Made by a program: the position numbers and the translations under genes. From IMG/VR virus record IMGVR_UViG_3300046804_001058, positions 64,001 through 113,936 of that record: a stretch of DNA of 49,936 nt. The stretch is one strand, 5' to 3'. Position 1 is the first letter of the stretch; every line of letters starts with the position of its first letter. The notes beneath the pieces are model-generated. The model ran no database searches, was not told where the DNA came from, and saw only the letters and a list, made by a program, of their open reading frames with translations. Positions 23,262-31,830 of the stretch are shown in pieces. The DNA comes from a virus.

Positions 23262-23478
23262 AGTTTACACATTTATTACGTTTTTCTAATTTTTTACCAT
23301 TCTCCTTCCACCAGTCTCTTTCATAAGACCATTCACTTGGCTCAGGATAGTATTGTTTGTCTTTCTCTACGCTGTCAAACAGCATAGCATTCTTTACACT
23401 CTCCATTTTACAGAAGAGGATAGTAGCCTCCTCACCAAACTGGCGAACAAGCTCTTCTAATATCTCATGATTGTACAT
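23254..23478 (-). CDS. Hypothetical protein
   Basis: 74 residues, with many acidic and aromatic residues in the second half (EPSEWSYERDWWKENGKKLE). The first half is an amphipathic helix (MYNHEILEELVRQFGEEATI). No family or metal site was seen. It overlaps the previous gene by 14 bases and the next by 8 bases, so it belongs to one transcript. Confidence 0.55.
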   Translation of the reverse strand: MYNHEILEELVRQFGEEATILFCKMESVKNAMLFDSVEKDKQYYPEPSEWSYERDWWKENGKKLEKRNKCVNYE

Positions 23479-24022
23479 GCTCTTTAAGTTTATCTAAGTT
23501 AAGTACTTCATTTTCTTCAAAGAAACCATCCCAAACTTCCATTTTTTCATCTAGTTCCATGTCAAATTTGTCTTCCCAAAATTTCTTCAGATCATTTGTC
23601 TTATTGAAGATGCGATACTGTAAACTCACCTCATCTTTTCTAAGCCCATTTCTGTTAATTTTAACAACTTTAGGGAATATTTCCTGGAATTTAGGAGAAG
23701 TTTGAGAATATTTACCTTGTTTTATTAGCTCAAAGTCTTTTTCTAGCTTCTCATTTAGCTTATAAACCACCACTACATAACCATCTTCATAATCATAATC
23801 ATCAATGATTTGTTTAGTGCGTTCATATTCTTCATCTAGAAAATCTCTGAATTTATCTAAATCCTCTGGTTTAAAAAGAAGATAGACAGCATCTTCATAC
23901 TGTATTTCTTTTCTACCATCTTTTATATAACCATTAATAAATCCATTGTCCACCAGCTTTTCTCTTCCAATACTAAGCGTGGGGACAATGAATATACTGG
24001 TTATGGTCTTTTTTATTTCCAT
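23465..24022 (-). CDS. Hypothetical protein
   Basis: 185 residues. It opens with MEIKKTITSIFIVPTLSIGR, then has an acidic central region with DEEYERTKQIIDDYDYEDGY and predicted mixed alpha/beta structure. No signal peptide or known motif is present. It shares its first base with the stop of the exonuclease gene upstream and overlaps the next gene by 14 bases. It may act with the exonuclease, but this is context only. Confidence 0.6.
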   Translation of the reverse strand: MEIKKTITSIFIVPTLSIGREKLVDNGFINGYIKDGRKEIQYEDAVYLLFKPEDLDKFRDFLDEEYERTKQIIDDYDYEDGYVVVVYKLNEKLEKDFELIKQGKYSQTSPKFQEIFPKVVKINRNGLRKDEVSLQYRIFNKTNDLKKFWEDKFDMELDEKMEVWDGFFEENEVLNLDKLKEHVQS

Positions 24023-25065
24023 TAACCTAATTTTGCTACACCGTTATTTAAATAGTTTTGTCTAGAGATGTTCCATTTGTCATTCTCAATGGCCCATTGT
24101 AAGTCTTCAACAATAGCTTCAACACCTGGATACTGAGTTCCTTTGTACTCAAATCCAAACTTTGCTTCTGTCATGTTGATATCAGACATTTGATAAACTA
24201 GTGGAGCAGTGTAATTTGTACTATCACATACAATAAATGCAGGATACAACACTGTATATCCATCTTTTACTAAGTCAGCAAAATGATGCTTTGCTGCATA
24301 ATAATACAAATAGCCCTGGATATACGCTCTACGATATAAGTAATACTCTTTGTAGAAGTTCTCTACAGACCAAGTACACTTCAAGTCATAAGGTCTGATG
24401 TATTTCTCTTTGTGATCAACAATCACTTTGTCAATCATAGACTTAAACATGTGACCTTCCACTTCATATCCCTCAATTTGTAATTGATTATATACGTCAT
24501 AGTTAGCACTTCTAACCAAGTTTACAATTGGTGCAGTGAAGTCATTAGTCTTTAACTCTTCTACAATCTTAGTAGCATTATCTACTTCTTGCATTGTAAT
24601 AACAGTTAATCCTCTACGTCTCACTTCAACCATCTCTTTAAAATAAACTTCTGCATCTGTGCCTAAGAATTTACCTAGTACAGCATCAAGTTTAATCTTG
24701 AAACCGCTATCAACATATGCATCTTTAGTTAGATCCTCAAAGGTTCTGGTAACTACACCATCTTCATTTGTAGCTGCAAGAGTGTGCTTACATAATGCTT
24801 CTACAAAATCTAACATCATTGCTGTTGGAGCAGATGTAACAACTGACATATGGAAACGGTTATCAAACTCTTCTGGTTCTAATAACATTGTTTCTACAAC
24901 CCTACCTGTAGTGGCAGCTTTGTTGTCTTCTTCTTCTACTGCTTCATTAAGAATGTACTTCTTGTGGTACTTCTTACGGTTCATTGAGAACTCTTTTAAG
25001 CTGGAACTGCTGTCCATCTTAACTGCTCTGTACTGAGCTTCTGTTTTTGTTTGTCCTTGTATCAT
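24022..25065 (-). CDS. PD-(D/E)XK exonuclease, RecB/Exo VIII-like
   Basis: 347 residues. SMIDKVIVD with D212, then YDLK with D227 and K229, give the D-x(n)-(D/E)-x-K core, followed by Q250-x3-Y254 (QGYLYY), the QxxxY of RecB-type nucleases. An early GRVVETMLLEPEEFDNRF matches the opening block of Exo VIII-like phage nucleases, with Glu at the usual His. It probably resects dsDNA ends for recombination with RecA or a single-strand annealing partner. It is the last gene before a run of small genes on the minus strand and overlaps neighbours by 1-4 bases. Confidence 0.75.
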   Translation of the reverse strand: MIQGQTKTEAQYRAVKMDSSSSLKEFSMNRKKYHKKYILNEAVEEEDNKAATTGRVVETMLLEPEEFDNRFHMSVVTSAPTAMMLDFVEALCKHTLAATNEDGVVTRTFEDLTKDAYVDSGFKIKLDAVLGKFLGTDAEVYFKEMVEVRRRGLTVITMQEVDNATKIVEELKTNDFTAPIVNLVRSANYDVYNQLQIEGYEVEGHMFKSMIDKVIVDHKEKYIRPYDLKCTWSVENFYKEYYLYRRAYIQGYLYYYAAKHHFADLVKDGYTVLYPAFIVCDSTNYTAPLVYQMSDINMTEAKFGFEYKGTQYPGVEAIVEDLQWAIENDKWNISRQNYLNNGVAKLG

Positions 25066-25301
25066 TTGTTTAATTGTTTAAATGCGTCAATAATCTGAGG
25101 GACCATCCCTCTAATTTCTCTTGGTACTCTTTGGAAGAACCATCTTACATCTAGTTCATACTCATTACCGTGAGGATCAACTCCCTTAGGATGTATAAGC
25201 CAAAACTGATAAAGTTCTCCTTTGTAATTAACAGCTCCTTCATACCAAATCTCATTGAATGATGGAGTTTTGTTAATCTCAATTGTGATGTTCTGTTCCA
25301 T
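25062..25301 (-). CDS. Hypothetical protein
   Basis: 79 residues. Beta-rich, with TPSFNEIWYEGAVNYKGELY and a Trp/Phe-rich second half (VRWFFQRVPREIRGMVPQI). It overlaps the exonuclease start by 4 bases, so it is likely co-expressed. I do not recognise the family. No signal peptide or Cys motif was seen. Confidence 0.55.
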   Translation of the reverse strand: MEQNITIEINKTPSFNEIWYEGAVNYKGELYQFWLIHPKGVDPHGNEYELDVRWFFQRVPREIRGMVPQIIDAFKQLNK

Positions 25302-25302
25302 A

Positions 25303-25551
25303 TTAATAATCTATTTCATCAGGAATCCACTTATATCCATATAAATGGTAGTCAGCTCCTCCTATTTTACTTTTATACTTATCTTTTGAAACATAAGTAC
25401 GTTTAGTTTTGAGTTCTTCTGGTGTTAACACCATTGTATCACTACCATACTTCACTCTAACTGATTCGTTTTCATCAATGCATTTCTGCACTTCAAAATC
25501 ACGGAGGTGAATCCTTCCCCCAAAATCTGATGTTACTTTAATATCTTTCAT
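25303..25551 (-). CDS. Hypothetical protein
   Basis: 82 residues. Short beta strands alternate with charged turns (MKDIKVTSDFGGRIHLRDFE, VRVKYGSDTMVLTPEELKTK). The layout suggests a small nucleic-acid-binding barrel, but without a signature. One base separates it from the previous gene and it overlaps the HNH gene start by 4 bases. Confidence 0.55.
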   Translation of the reverse strand: MKDIKVTSDFGGRIHLRDFEVQKCIDENESVRVKYGSDTMVLTPEELKTKRTYVSKDKYKSKIGGADYHLYGYKWIPDEIDY

Positions 25552-25955
25552 TTCTTTTCATTTTGTGTTTTAACATTGTGACATGCTTCGCAAAGCACTT
25601 GTAAATTATCTTGCTCACAGAATAATCTTTCTACAAATCCTGGTAAGTCTTCTTTACAGTTTAAGCTTCCTGCAGGTATGATGTGATCTACGTTAATTAG
25701 TTTCTCTGGAAACCAATCACCACAACATTTGCATTTATACTCAAACTTTTGTCTCTTACCTGGACCCTTATAAGGTCTACGAGCTTTCATTTTACATTCA
25801 GAAATGGGCTTCCACCACCTTGACTTCTGTCTGAGAGCACTTCTGATGAAACTCCAGAAGGCTGATTCTGTCATAGTACCAGCGTTCCTAGTTTTAGGAA
25901 CTCTTGGTCTCTTAGGGACAGCAGACTTTCTCTTGTTTGCCTTTTTCTTTATCAT
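25548..25955 (-). CDS. HNH endonuclease
   Basis: 135 residues. The N-terminus is strongly basic (KKKANKRKSAVPKRPR). CKCCGDWFPEKLINVDHIIP (Cys pair and the D-H of the HNH motif), then NLQVLCEACHNVKTQNEKK (second C-x2-C and the final H/N), form a complete treble-clef HNH nuclease with zinc ligands. These enzymes nick DNA; in phages they serve packaging, homing or host-DNA attack. The isolated position among replication genes gives no specific clue. A short intergenic region separates it from the RIIB-like gene. Confidence 0.8.
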   Translation of the reverse strand: MIKKKANKRKSAVPKRPRVPKTRNAGTMTESAFWSFIRSALRQKSRWWKPISECKMKARRPYKGPGKRQKFEYKCKCCGDWFPEKLINVDHIIPAGSLNCKEDLPGFVERLFCEQDNLQVLCEACHNVKTQNEKK

Positions 25956-26004
25956 ACTATAGTTTTAAATAATCCCAGGGAACTTAATCCCTGGGACTAC
26001 AAAT

Positions 26005-27567
26005 TTAGTCAATTGCTACGATTCTTCCTGAAATTTCTTCCTTAATTTCGTCCAAAGATTTCACAATTGTGTACACTTCTACAGCAGACAATGCAGGTAA
26101 ATTGAAATCATATTTCTTAGCTTCTGCAGTGAATCCTTCCTTAGCTTTTTCTGCAAGGTTTTCTAATTCACGTACAGCATAAGAATCATCAAGTTGCAAT
26201 GTATCAAAGTCTAAGTCATGTAATATTTCTGTTGCTTCTTCACGAGGTACAGTCATAATTGGTAAATACTCATAGCATCTACCTTTAGACTCACCAATAC
26301 CTACAACCTTCATTGGGTTAATAAGTACGATAACACTCGTATCACCACAACCTACATAATGAATCTCATCAGATGTAAAGTGTAAACCTTCAGCACCACA
26401 ATCATCAGTATTCCATCTACATTGCTCCATAGGCATGTTTACTGGTCTACCAATACGGATGTCAAACGTTCTTGTATGAGCATCTGTGAATCTGTTCTCT
26501 GCTCTATTAGGCAAATCAAGATATAACTCAGTTAGGTTACCAATCTCTTCACCATACTGAGACTCACAATGCTTATACACTGTACCAGAACCTTCACATT
26601 CTGGACACTCTACATTGTCACCATTGTAACAATCATTGTATCCTTCAAAACAATCATCTTCTTCATGATAAGGAACATATCCTGTACCATCACAGAATGT
26701 ACATGGCTCTAATTCTTCAAATACAGACTTATGAACCATTGTGTATTCACCATTCTTTAAGAACACTAGATAATCATCAGGCTTCTTCTTCCATACAGCT
26801 TTCACTTTATTATAAGCATTACTTACAAAGTGTACAAGCTCATTAGAACCATGAACAGTAACTACATTACGTAATGCTACAAAGAAGCCCTGCTTTGTAA
26901 TCTTAAAGCTATTCTTGCGTAAGAAGTTGTATAACTTATCTGCCACTTCAGCTCTAGGATTCAAGCAACACCACATAAAGAAACGCTTAAGTGCTTGATA
27001 TTGCTCATCTTCTCTAACCAAAGCATTCATTTCATCAATATTAGCCATTCCATTATAAGAATAACTACCAATGATTTCTAAGAACTCTTCTACCATCAAT
27101 GGTGGGATGCTTCTGTTAATACCTTTTAAGTATAAACTACCATGCTTCATTTCAAAATCATCAAACTTAGCAAGATATTCAGCACCTTTCTTAATGGCTT
27201 TTGCCTTCTCATACTCAGCTTCAGCTTGTCTTCTTTGGTCCTTTACTTCTTGTGTGCTCACAAGATCAAATAGACACGCTTCTGTTTTACATTCTCTAGC
27301 AGCATTGAAATCATCTGATGTTGCTGGAGACTTAGTGATAATGTTACCATCATTCATTACAATAGTCAATGTGTCATTAACCATTTTAATGTTTAGATAG
27401 GGTTTAATCACTGATGTACTGGTAGTGGTTGAATGCCACGTACTATAAGAAGAGGGTTGTTCCCCCTCTTCTTTATCTAATTCATTGAACGCTTGTTCAA
27501 TTTTGCTTTCTACTGCTTTCTCAATTGTGCGTTCAATAGCACTCTTAAACCATTTTAGACTTAACAT
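26005..27567 (-). CDS. rIIB: RIIB-like protein with zinc-finger insertion
   Basis: 520 residues, much longer than T4 RIIB (about 312). Residues 150-270 contain MVEEFLEIIGS and FFMWCCLNPRAEVADKLYNF, then FKITKQGFFVALRNV, matching the conserved RIIB core. C289-x2-C292 in CTFCDGTG and C321-x2-C324 in CPECEGSG form a DnaJ-type zinc domain not expected in RIIB. The C-terminal 200 residues are specific to this protein. In T4, RII proteins protect against exclusion by a resident prophage. It is directly downstream of the RIIA-like gene (12 bases), supporting the pair. Confidence 0.65.
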   Translation of the reverse strand: MLSLKWFKSAIERTIEKAVESKIEQAFNELDKEEGEQPSSYSTWHSTTTSTSVIKPYLNIKMVNDTLTIVMNDGNIITKSPATSDDFNAARECKTEACLFDLVSTQEVKDQRRQAEAEYEKAKAIKKGAEYLAKFDDFEMKHGSLYLKGINRSIPPLMVEEFLEIIGSYSYNGMANIDEMNALVREDEQYQALKRFFMWCCLNPRAEVADKLYNFLRKNSFKITKQGFFVALRNVVTVHGSNELVHFVSNAYNKVKAVWKKKPDDYLVFLKNGEYTMVHKSVFEELEPCTFCDGTGYVPYHEEDDCFEGYNDCYNGDNVECPECEGSGTVYKHCESQYGEEIGNLTELYLDLPNRAENRFTDAHTRTFDIRIGRPVNMPMEQCRWNTDDCGAEGLHFTSDEIHYVGCGDTSVIVLINPMKVVGIGESKGRCYEYLPIMTVPREEATEILHDLDFDTLQLDDSYAVRELENLAEKAKEGFTAEAKKYDFNLPALSAVEVYTIVKSLDEIKEEISGRIVAID

Positions 27568-27579
27568 GTTTTTGTTTTT

Positions 27580-29940
27580 TTAAATTGTTTGTAATTCATT
27601 AATTGTGTCTTCTGTCAACGTTTCTTCAAGTACAGCATCTTCTGTTAACTTAATAGTGTAGTGCTGTAAATTAACCTTTTGCTTGTGGTATTTGAATAGG
27701 TCTACTACAGCTTGCATCATAGGATTTTCCACTGCATTTTCTCTGTAGCCCATTTTATCCATTAACACATTCAAGAAAGGTAATTTAGTAAACACCTCAT
27801 TAACTTGCTTATAGACCATATATATAGGTTGGTCAAACAAGTTGTTTTGTGTAGCATGCTCAATAATAATATTTTTAGTTGTATCATCAGCATAGTTTTT
27901 GGTATTAAGCCTGTTGTACTCGTCCAATATGTTTAACTTGTCTCCTAGATCCTTAGATATTTCTGTAACTACATTAATTCGTTGAAATGTAGCTCTTTTA
28001 GTTCTAACAAGTTCTTCCACTAAGAATTGTGTAGCCATTGTTTTAAATGGTCTGTTCTTTCCTTCCATAAATTTGTCAATTGTTATCCAGTTATGTAAAT
28101 CAGCTTTCTGTAAATTGTCTATTGTAGCTTGTGCAACAATAACAAAGTTTGCATGTTTATTAAAGCAAGACCATAACTTATCTAGTTTTTCTCTTTGATC
28201 TTCTTTACCATACACATGTAGCTTATTAACTTTATGAACATCTTCTAATTTAAATGTAGTAGGAACAAACTTAGCATATCTATCAGAATATTGGATTTCT
28301 GTAGCTGTACCCACCTTACCAGAGAATTCACCTTTCATTCTCACCTTCTTAACACCATTCACTGTTACAGGGCTAGCTAACACCTTCATTCTCTTAGCTT
28401 TCTGAGCATCCATCCAGTCTTGTGGAATCTCAATAGCATCAACATCAATGAAATCTTTAGCATATAAACTGATTATATACTGGAACTCTTTGATAAGTTG
28501 TCTCCACTGACTCTTTGGATAGTTCTTAAGACCTAATACAGAATGATAATACTTATTGTAATCAATTTCTTCACCATTCATTAGTGTGAAAGGCTTATCT
28601 TTCTTTACAAATAAGTGACATTTACTGTTATCTCCAAGCAAACTTCTCATGTAATCCTGCTTAGTTTTAGTCAATCTATCAGAGAACACATAAACTTTAC
28701 CAGAATTATAAGAATTCAAGTCCTGAAGTCTCAAGTTAGTAGTCCAATAGTTTTTGGCATTGTTGAATCTATTTCCCTGATATCTATATTTGATTTGATA
28801 TTCAGACAATATATATTCTTTATTCTTCTCAGCCATTCTTTGTAGATCTAATAACTCTATACCTTCCATTTTAGGCTGCTTCATAGGAATTGTAGCATGC
28901 TTGATAAGCTCATCAATCTGAACTTTATCTTCATCTTTTCTATAAAAGCTTGGTAGATATCTGTATCTCTCTCCATAGAAACTCATAACAGCATCAATGT
29001 TAGCGTTATCAGAGATTGACTCATTGAACTTCTCCATGAATACATCTGCTACCTGAGCTATCTTCTTAAGGATAACTTGCTTAGCTTCTTGTGTATATCT
29101 GATAGCCTCTCTATTTGGTGTAGGAAACAATCCATCACTGAGACTAAAGCGTAGTGCTATCTTAATATTGATTCTATCAATACCAAGTTTCTCCCAGTCA
29201 ATTGGATAACTAACATTGTCCAAACATAAGTGCATGCTGTTATTAGTTGCCATACTAGAGAACTGAAAGTGTTCAGCTCTATAGATTACAAAATCATTAG
29301 ATACAGAGTGACCAATAGATTGATCTACATCAAAGTAAACATTCTCAAAATAAGCTAATTGCTCTTTAATCTTCTGAGTGAAGTTGTATCTATCATAATA
29401 GTTTACAGGTACAATCACCTTTACACCATTACCTTCTGTAGTTGGCTTCTCATATAAAAGGTCAATACTATTAGTATCTTCACCTTCATACATCATGTAC
29501 TTACGTTCCATACCATTCTTTCTAGCTACAAAATAAAAGCTAGAACTGTAAGCTAGTGGGGCTTTGAAACCTAAACCCATCATACCTAACTCCGTATTAC
29601 TGTCACGCTTGGTTGATTTACCGTACTTGCTGATAATGTTAACTACATCATCTGCATCTAAACCAATACCAAAGTCTTCAACAGCAAATTCATATGTATC
29701 TGCCTGGTTGTTTCTCTTAAATGAAACAATGATAGGCTTGTCACTCCCAGCTCTTCTGTGACTATCTAGTGCATTAGATGCACATTCTCTGATAGTAGAG
29801 CCTATTGAATCTGAATAGAGATTCTTACTTAACATCTGCATCAATACTTGAGCAGAATCTAAGTCTAGTGACATTTTCACAGTGTCCTGTGATTCTCCTT
29901 CTTGGAGGATGTGTGCTTCTGTTTGTTTTTCTAGGATCAT
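27580..29940 (-). CDS. rIIA: RIIA-like GHKL ATPase
   Basis: 786 residues (T4 RIIA 725). The Hsp90/histidine-kinase (GHKL) fold is clear: N box IRECASNALDSHRR (E52, N56, D59), G1 box VEDFGIGLD (D89, G91, G93) and G2 box GMMGLGFKAPLAY (G119-G124). ATP binding and conformational change are expected. T4 RIIA acts with RIIB near the membrane to block host or prophage exclusion. The gene is next to the RIIB-like gene and just downstream of a small gene at 29943. The N-terminal ATPase is well conserved, while the last 400 residues are divergent. Confidence 0.75.
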   Translation of the reverse strand: MILEKQTEAHILQEGESQDTVKMSLDLDSAQVLMQMLSKNLYSDSIGSTIRECASNALDSHRRAGSDKPIIVSFKRNNQADTYEFAVEDFGIGLDADDVVNIISKYGKSTKRDSNTELGMMGLGFKAPLAYSSSFYFVARKNGMERKYMMYEGEDTNSIDLLYEKPTTEGNGVKVIVPVNYYDRYNFTQKIKEQLAYFENVYFDVDQSIGHSVSNDFVIYRAEHFQFSSMATNNSMHLCLDNVSYPIDWEKLGIDRINIKIALRFSLSDGLFPTPNREAIRYTQEAKQVILKKIAQVADVFMEKFNESISDNANIDAVMSFYGERYRYLPSFYRKDEDKVQIDELIKHATIPMKQPKMEGIELLDLQRMAEKNKEYILSEYQIKYRYQGNRFNNAKNYWTTNLRLQDLNSYNSGKVYVFSDRLTKTKQDYMRSLLGDNSKCHLFVKKDKPFTLMNGEEIDYNKYYHSVLGLKNYPKSQWRQLIKEFQYIISLYAKDFIDVDAIEIPQDWMDAQKAKRMKVLASPVTVNGVKKVRMKGEFSGKVGTATEIQYSDRYAKFVPTTFKLEDVHKVNKLHVYGKEDQREKLDKLWSCFNKHANFVIVAQATIDNLQKADLHNWITIDKFMEGKNRPFKTMATQFLVEELVRTKRATFQRINVVTEISKDLGDKLNILDEYNRLNTKNYADDTTKNIIIEHATQNNLFDQPIYMVYKQVNEVFTKLPFLNVLMDKMGYRENAVENPMMQAVVDLFKYHKQKVNLQHYTIKLTEDAVLEETLTEDTINELQTI

Positions 29941-29942
29941 AA

Positions 29943-30302
29943 TTAAAAGTTTACTTCAATTTTAAATTCTTGTAATATTTCTTTTGCTTTTTCTATTGTT
30001 TCTATTTCTTTTGGATCTGTAATGTTTTCTCTGTTTAATTTCATAATCCTGGTGTCTCTTGGAGAATTTATGTAACATTTCCATATTCTATTTAATGCCC
30101 AAGGTTTTTTATAACTGTCATATCCACTATCTGTTTGTGCTTGTTCCCACCAATTTCTAGAGCTTATCACTCCGTGGGGCATAAAATATTGAACTGTGCC
30201 TCTACCTTGTCCATAATAAATACCAATACTAAAATCATTACCATTAGCAATTGCTATTAGATCTCCTTTTTGGACATCTCCACCGTGTTTAACTGTATAC
30301 AT
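29943..30302 (-). CDS. Hypothetical protein
   Basis: 119 residues. The first part is beta-rich with several conserved-looking aromatic residues (RNWWEQAQTDSGYDSYKKPW), then a helical C-terminus. It starts 12 bases after the UDG-like gene and ends 2 bases before the RIIA-like gene, all in one transcript. No known family or metal site was identified. Confidence 0.55.
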   Translation of the reverse strand: MYTVKHGGDVQKGDLIAIANGNDFSIGIYYGQGRGTVQYFMPHGVISSRNWWEQAQTDSGYDSYKKPWALNRIWKCYINSPRDTRIMKLNRENITDPKEIETIEKAKEILQEFKIEVNF

Positions 30303-30314
30303 AATTGTTTTTGT

Positions 30315-31031
30315 TTAAAATGGTGTACCATCTAACCATTCAATTTGAAAATTATTGTTGTCTTTAATTACTTTGTTAACCATTCTGAATACATCACCAG
30401 ACTCCCATTCTGTGTTCTTATAGCTAGCTGACGCAGGATGTGTTGTTACAAATGAATATGCAAAAGGACTTGTATATCTAGCATATTTAGCTGCATCCTT
30501 ACCTAGGAATACTATAGGCACCATGGTTGGAGATATTATCTCTTCTAGTACATATTTAGTGAATGGTTCCCATATCTCTAAATGAGAGCCTGCTTTGTTT
30601 ATCTCAGTGGTTAGTGATGCATTAAACATCAATACACCCTGATGAGCTAGATAGCTAACATCTGCAGGTTTCTCACAATGAAGACATAGTCCATTATACA
30701 CTTCTCTCTCAATAGCATTGTAAAACTGTTCTAATGATGGCTGTAATACACCAGTGGTAGAACAACCCATTAGTAATCCGTCTGCTACAGGAGAGCCCTG
30801 TTTTAGTGTATGATATGGAGCCATACCTACTATAACAACTTTTAGCTCATCTAGTGAGGTCTCTTTAAAACATCTATAGACATTAGAAGAAAGAGGAGCA
30901 ATTTTCTTGCCCCTCTGACTCTCTGACTTAAGAAATTTATAGATGTTATCACAAGCTTCGCTCTCAATAAACGGTTTCATCTTCAAGTGCCAACTCTCAT
31001 GAAACTGATCTTTAAATTTTTCCCAATTCAT
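30315..31031 (-). CDS. Uracil-DNA glycosylase-like protein without the catalytic Asp
   Basis: 238 residues, a usual length for family 1 UDG. The motif GQDPYH of UDG is here GMAPYH (69-74), so the catalytic Asp is Ala71. Other features remain: SPVADGLLMG (80-89), the pyrimidine Asn in GVLMFNASL (N137), and the intercalation-loop HPASAS (H198). Uracil recognition may persist while cleavage is weak or lost. Family 4 enzymes also carry A-P after the first residues (GEAPG), so another mechanism is possible. It sits in the core replication operon. It may act as a uracil-DNA reader, a scaffold or a modified glycosylase. Confidence 0.7.
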   Translation of the reverse strand: MNWEKFKDQFHESWHLKMKPFIESEACDNIYKFLKSESQRGKKIAPLSSNVYRCFKETSLDELKVVIVGMAPYHTLKQGSPVADGLLMGCSTTGVLQPSLEQFYNAIEREVYNGLCLHCEKPADVSYLAHQGVLMFNASLTTEINKAGSHLEIWEPFTKYVLEEIISPTMVPIVFLGKDAAKYARYTSPFAYSFVTTHPASASYKNTEWESGDVFRMVNKVIKDNNNFQIEWLDGTPF

Positions 31032-31032
31032 A

Positions 31033-31830
31033 TTAAAATATTGATAATTGTCTAAAATGTTCTTCTTCAGTTTCTACACTAACAGACATGATTTGTTCTG
31101 CTGATGCTCCTGTAGAAGTCATTAATGTTCCTGTAGCGTCAACAAAGAATTTATGTGCACTAATATGGTTTTCCATCCATAATCCTGGATGTACTTCCTT
31201 CATAGCAAATGTTGTATAATTGTACAACTCCCATAAACTATCTGGAGCACCGTAATCATGCGTAGGAGCTTTTAACTCTCTGCTGATGATATTCAGCTGT
31301 GTAGACTGAATAAACTGCTCTTCAATAATCATTCTACCAATTAGCTCAGCTTTTGTACGCTTAGTGATTTCCACTTGCTTCATTGCTTCTCTTTGAGTTT
31401 GCATTAACTTGAATGAATCTGCAGCTGTCTTGATGTAATCTCCAATAGCCTGTGGTGTGAATGATTGAATCTCACCAACGTGTTTCTTCTTGAATGCACC
31501 ATAATCACCAGACACACAACCATTAGAACATACTAATATGCGTGTACCAATAGCAAACTTTAATGTAAGTTGCTTGTTGTAGCTATTCTGCCAACCAATC
31601 TGTAATTGCATCTCACTATCTGCTACGTTTCTGATAGAGAATCTACCATTAGCAATTTGACCATCTGCAGCTGCTGAATATGTTTCTTTATCTAATATGA
31701 AACCAGCTTTCAAAATACCATCTAATGTAAGGTCTACTAATTGACCATGTGAAACAGGCTTATAAGTTCTTGTCTGTGCAGGAACTGGTGCGTTGAGAAT
31801 TAACTCTTTTGTTGTGTTATAAATTTCCAT
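31033..31830 (-). CDS. DUF932-like protein
   Basis: 265 residues. FAIGTRILVCSNGCVSGDYG and the following helix-rich stretch with repeated K/Q/M residues match DUF932, a phage/plasmid protein family without firm function. The N-terminus has PVSHGQLVDLTLDGILKAGF. It shares its start base with the primase stop and leaves 1 base to the UDG-like gene. Its repeated location in replication modules suggests a link to DNA metabolism, but this is by context. Confidence 0.65.
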   Translation of the reverse strand: MEIYNTTKELILNAPVPAQTRTYKPVSHGQLVDLTLDGILKAGFILDKETYSAAADGQIANGRFSIRNVADSEMQLQIGWQNSYNKQLTLKFAIGTRILVCSNGCVSGDYGAFKKKHVGEIQSFTPQAIGDYIKTAADSFKLMQTQREAMKQVEITKRTKAELIGRMIIEEQFIQSTQLNIISRELKAPTHDYGAPDSLWELYNYTTFAMKEVHPGLWMENHISAHKFFVDATGTLMTSTGASAEQIMSVSVETEEEHFRQLSIF

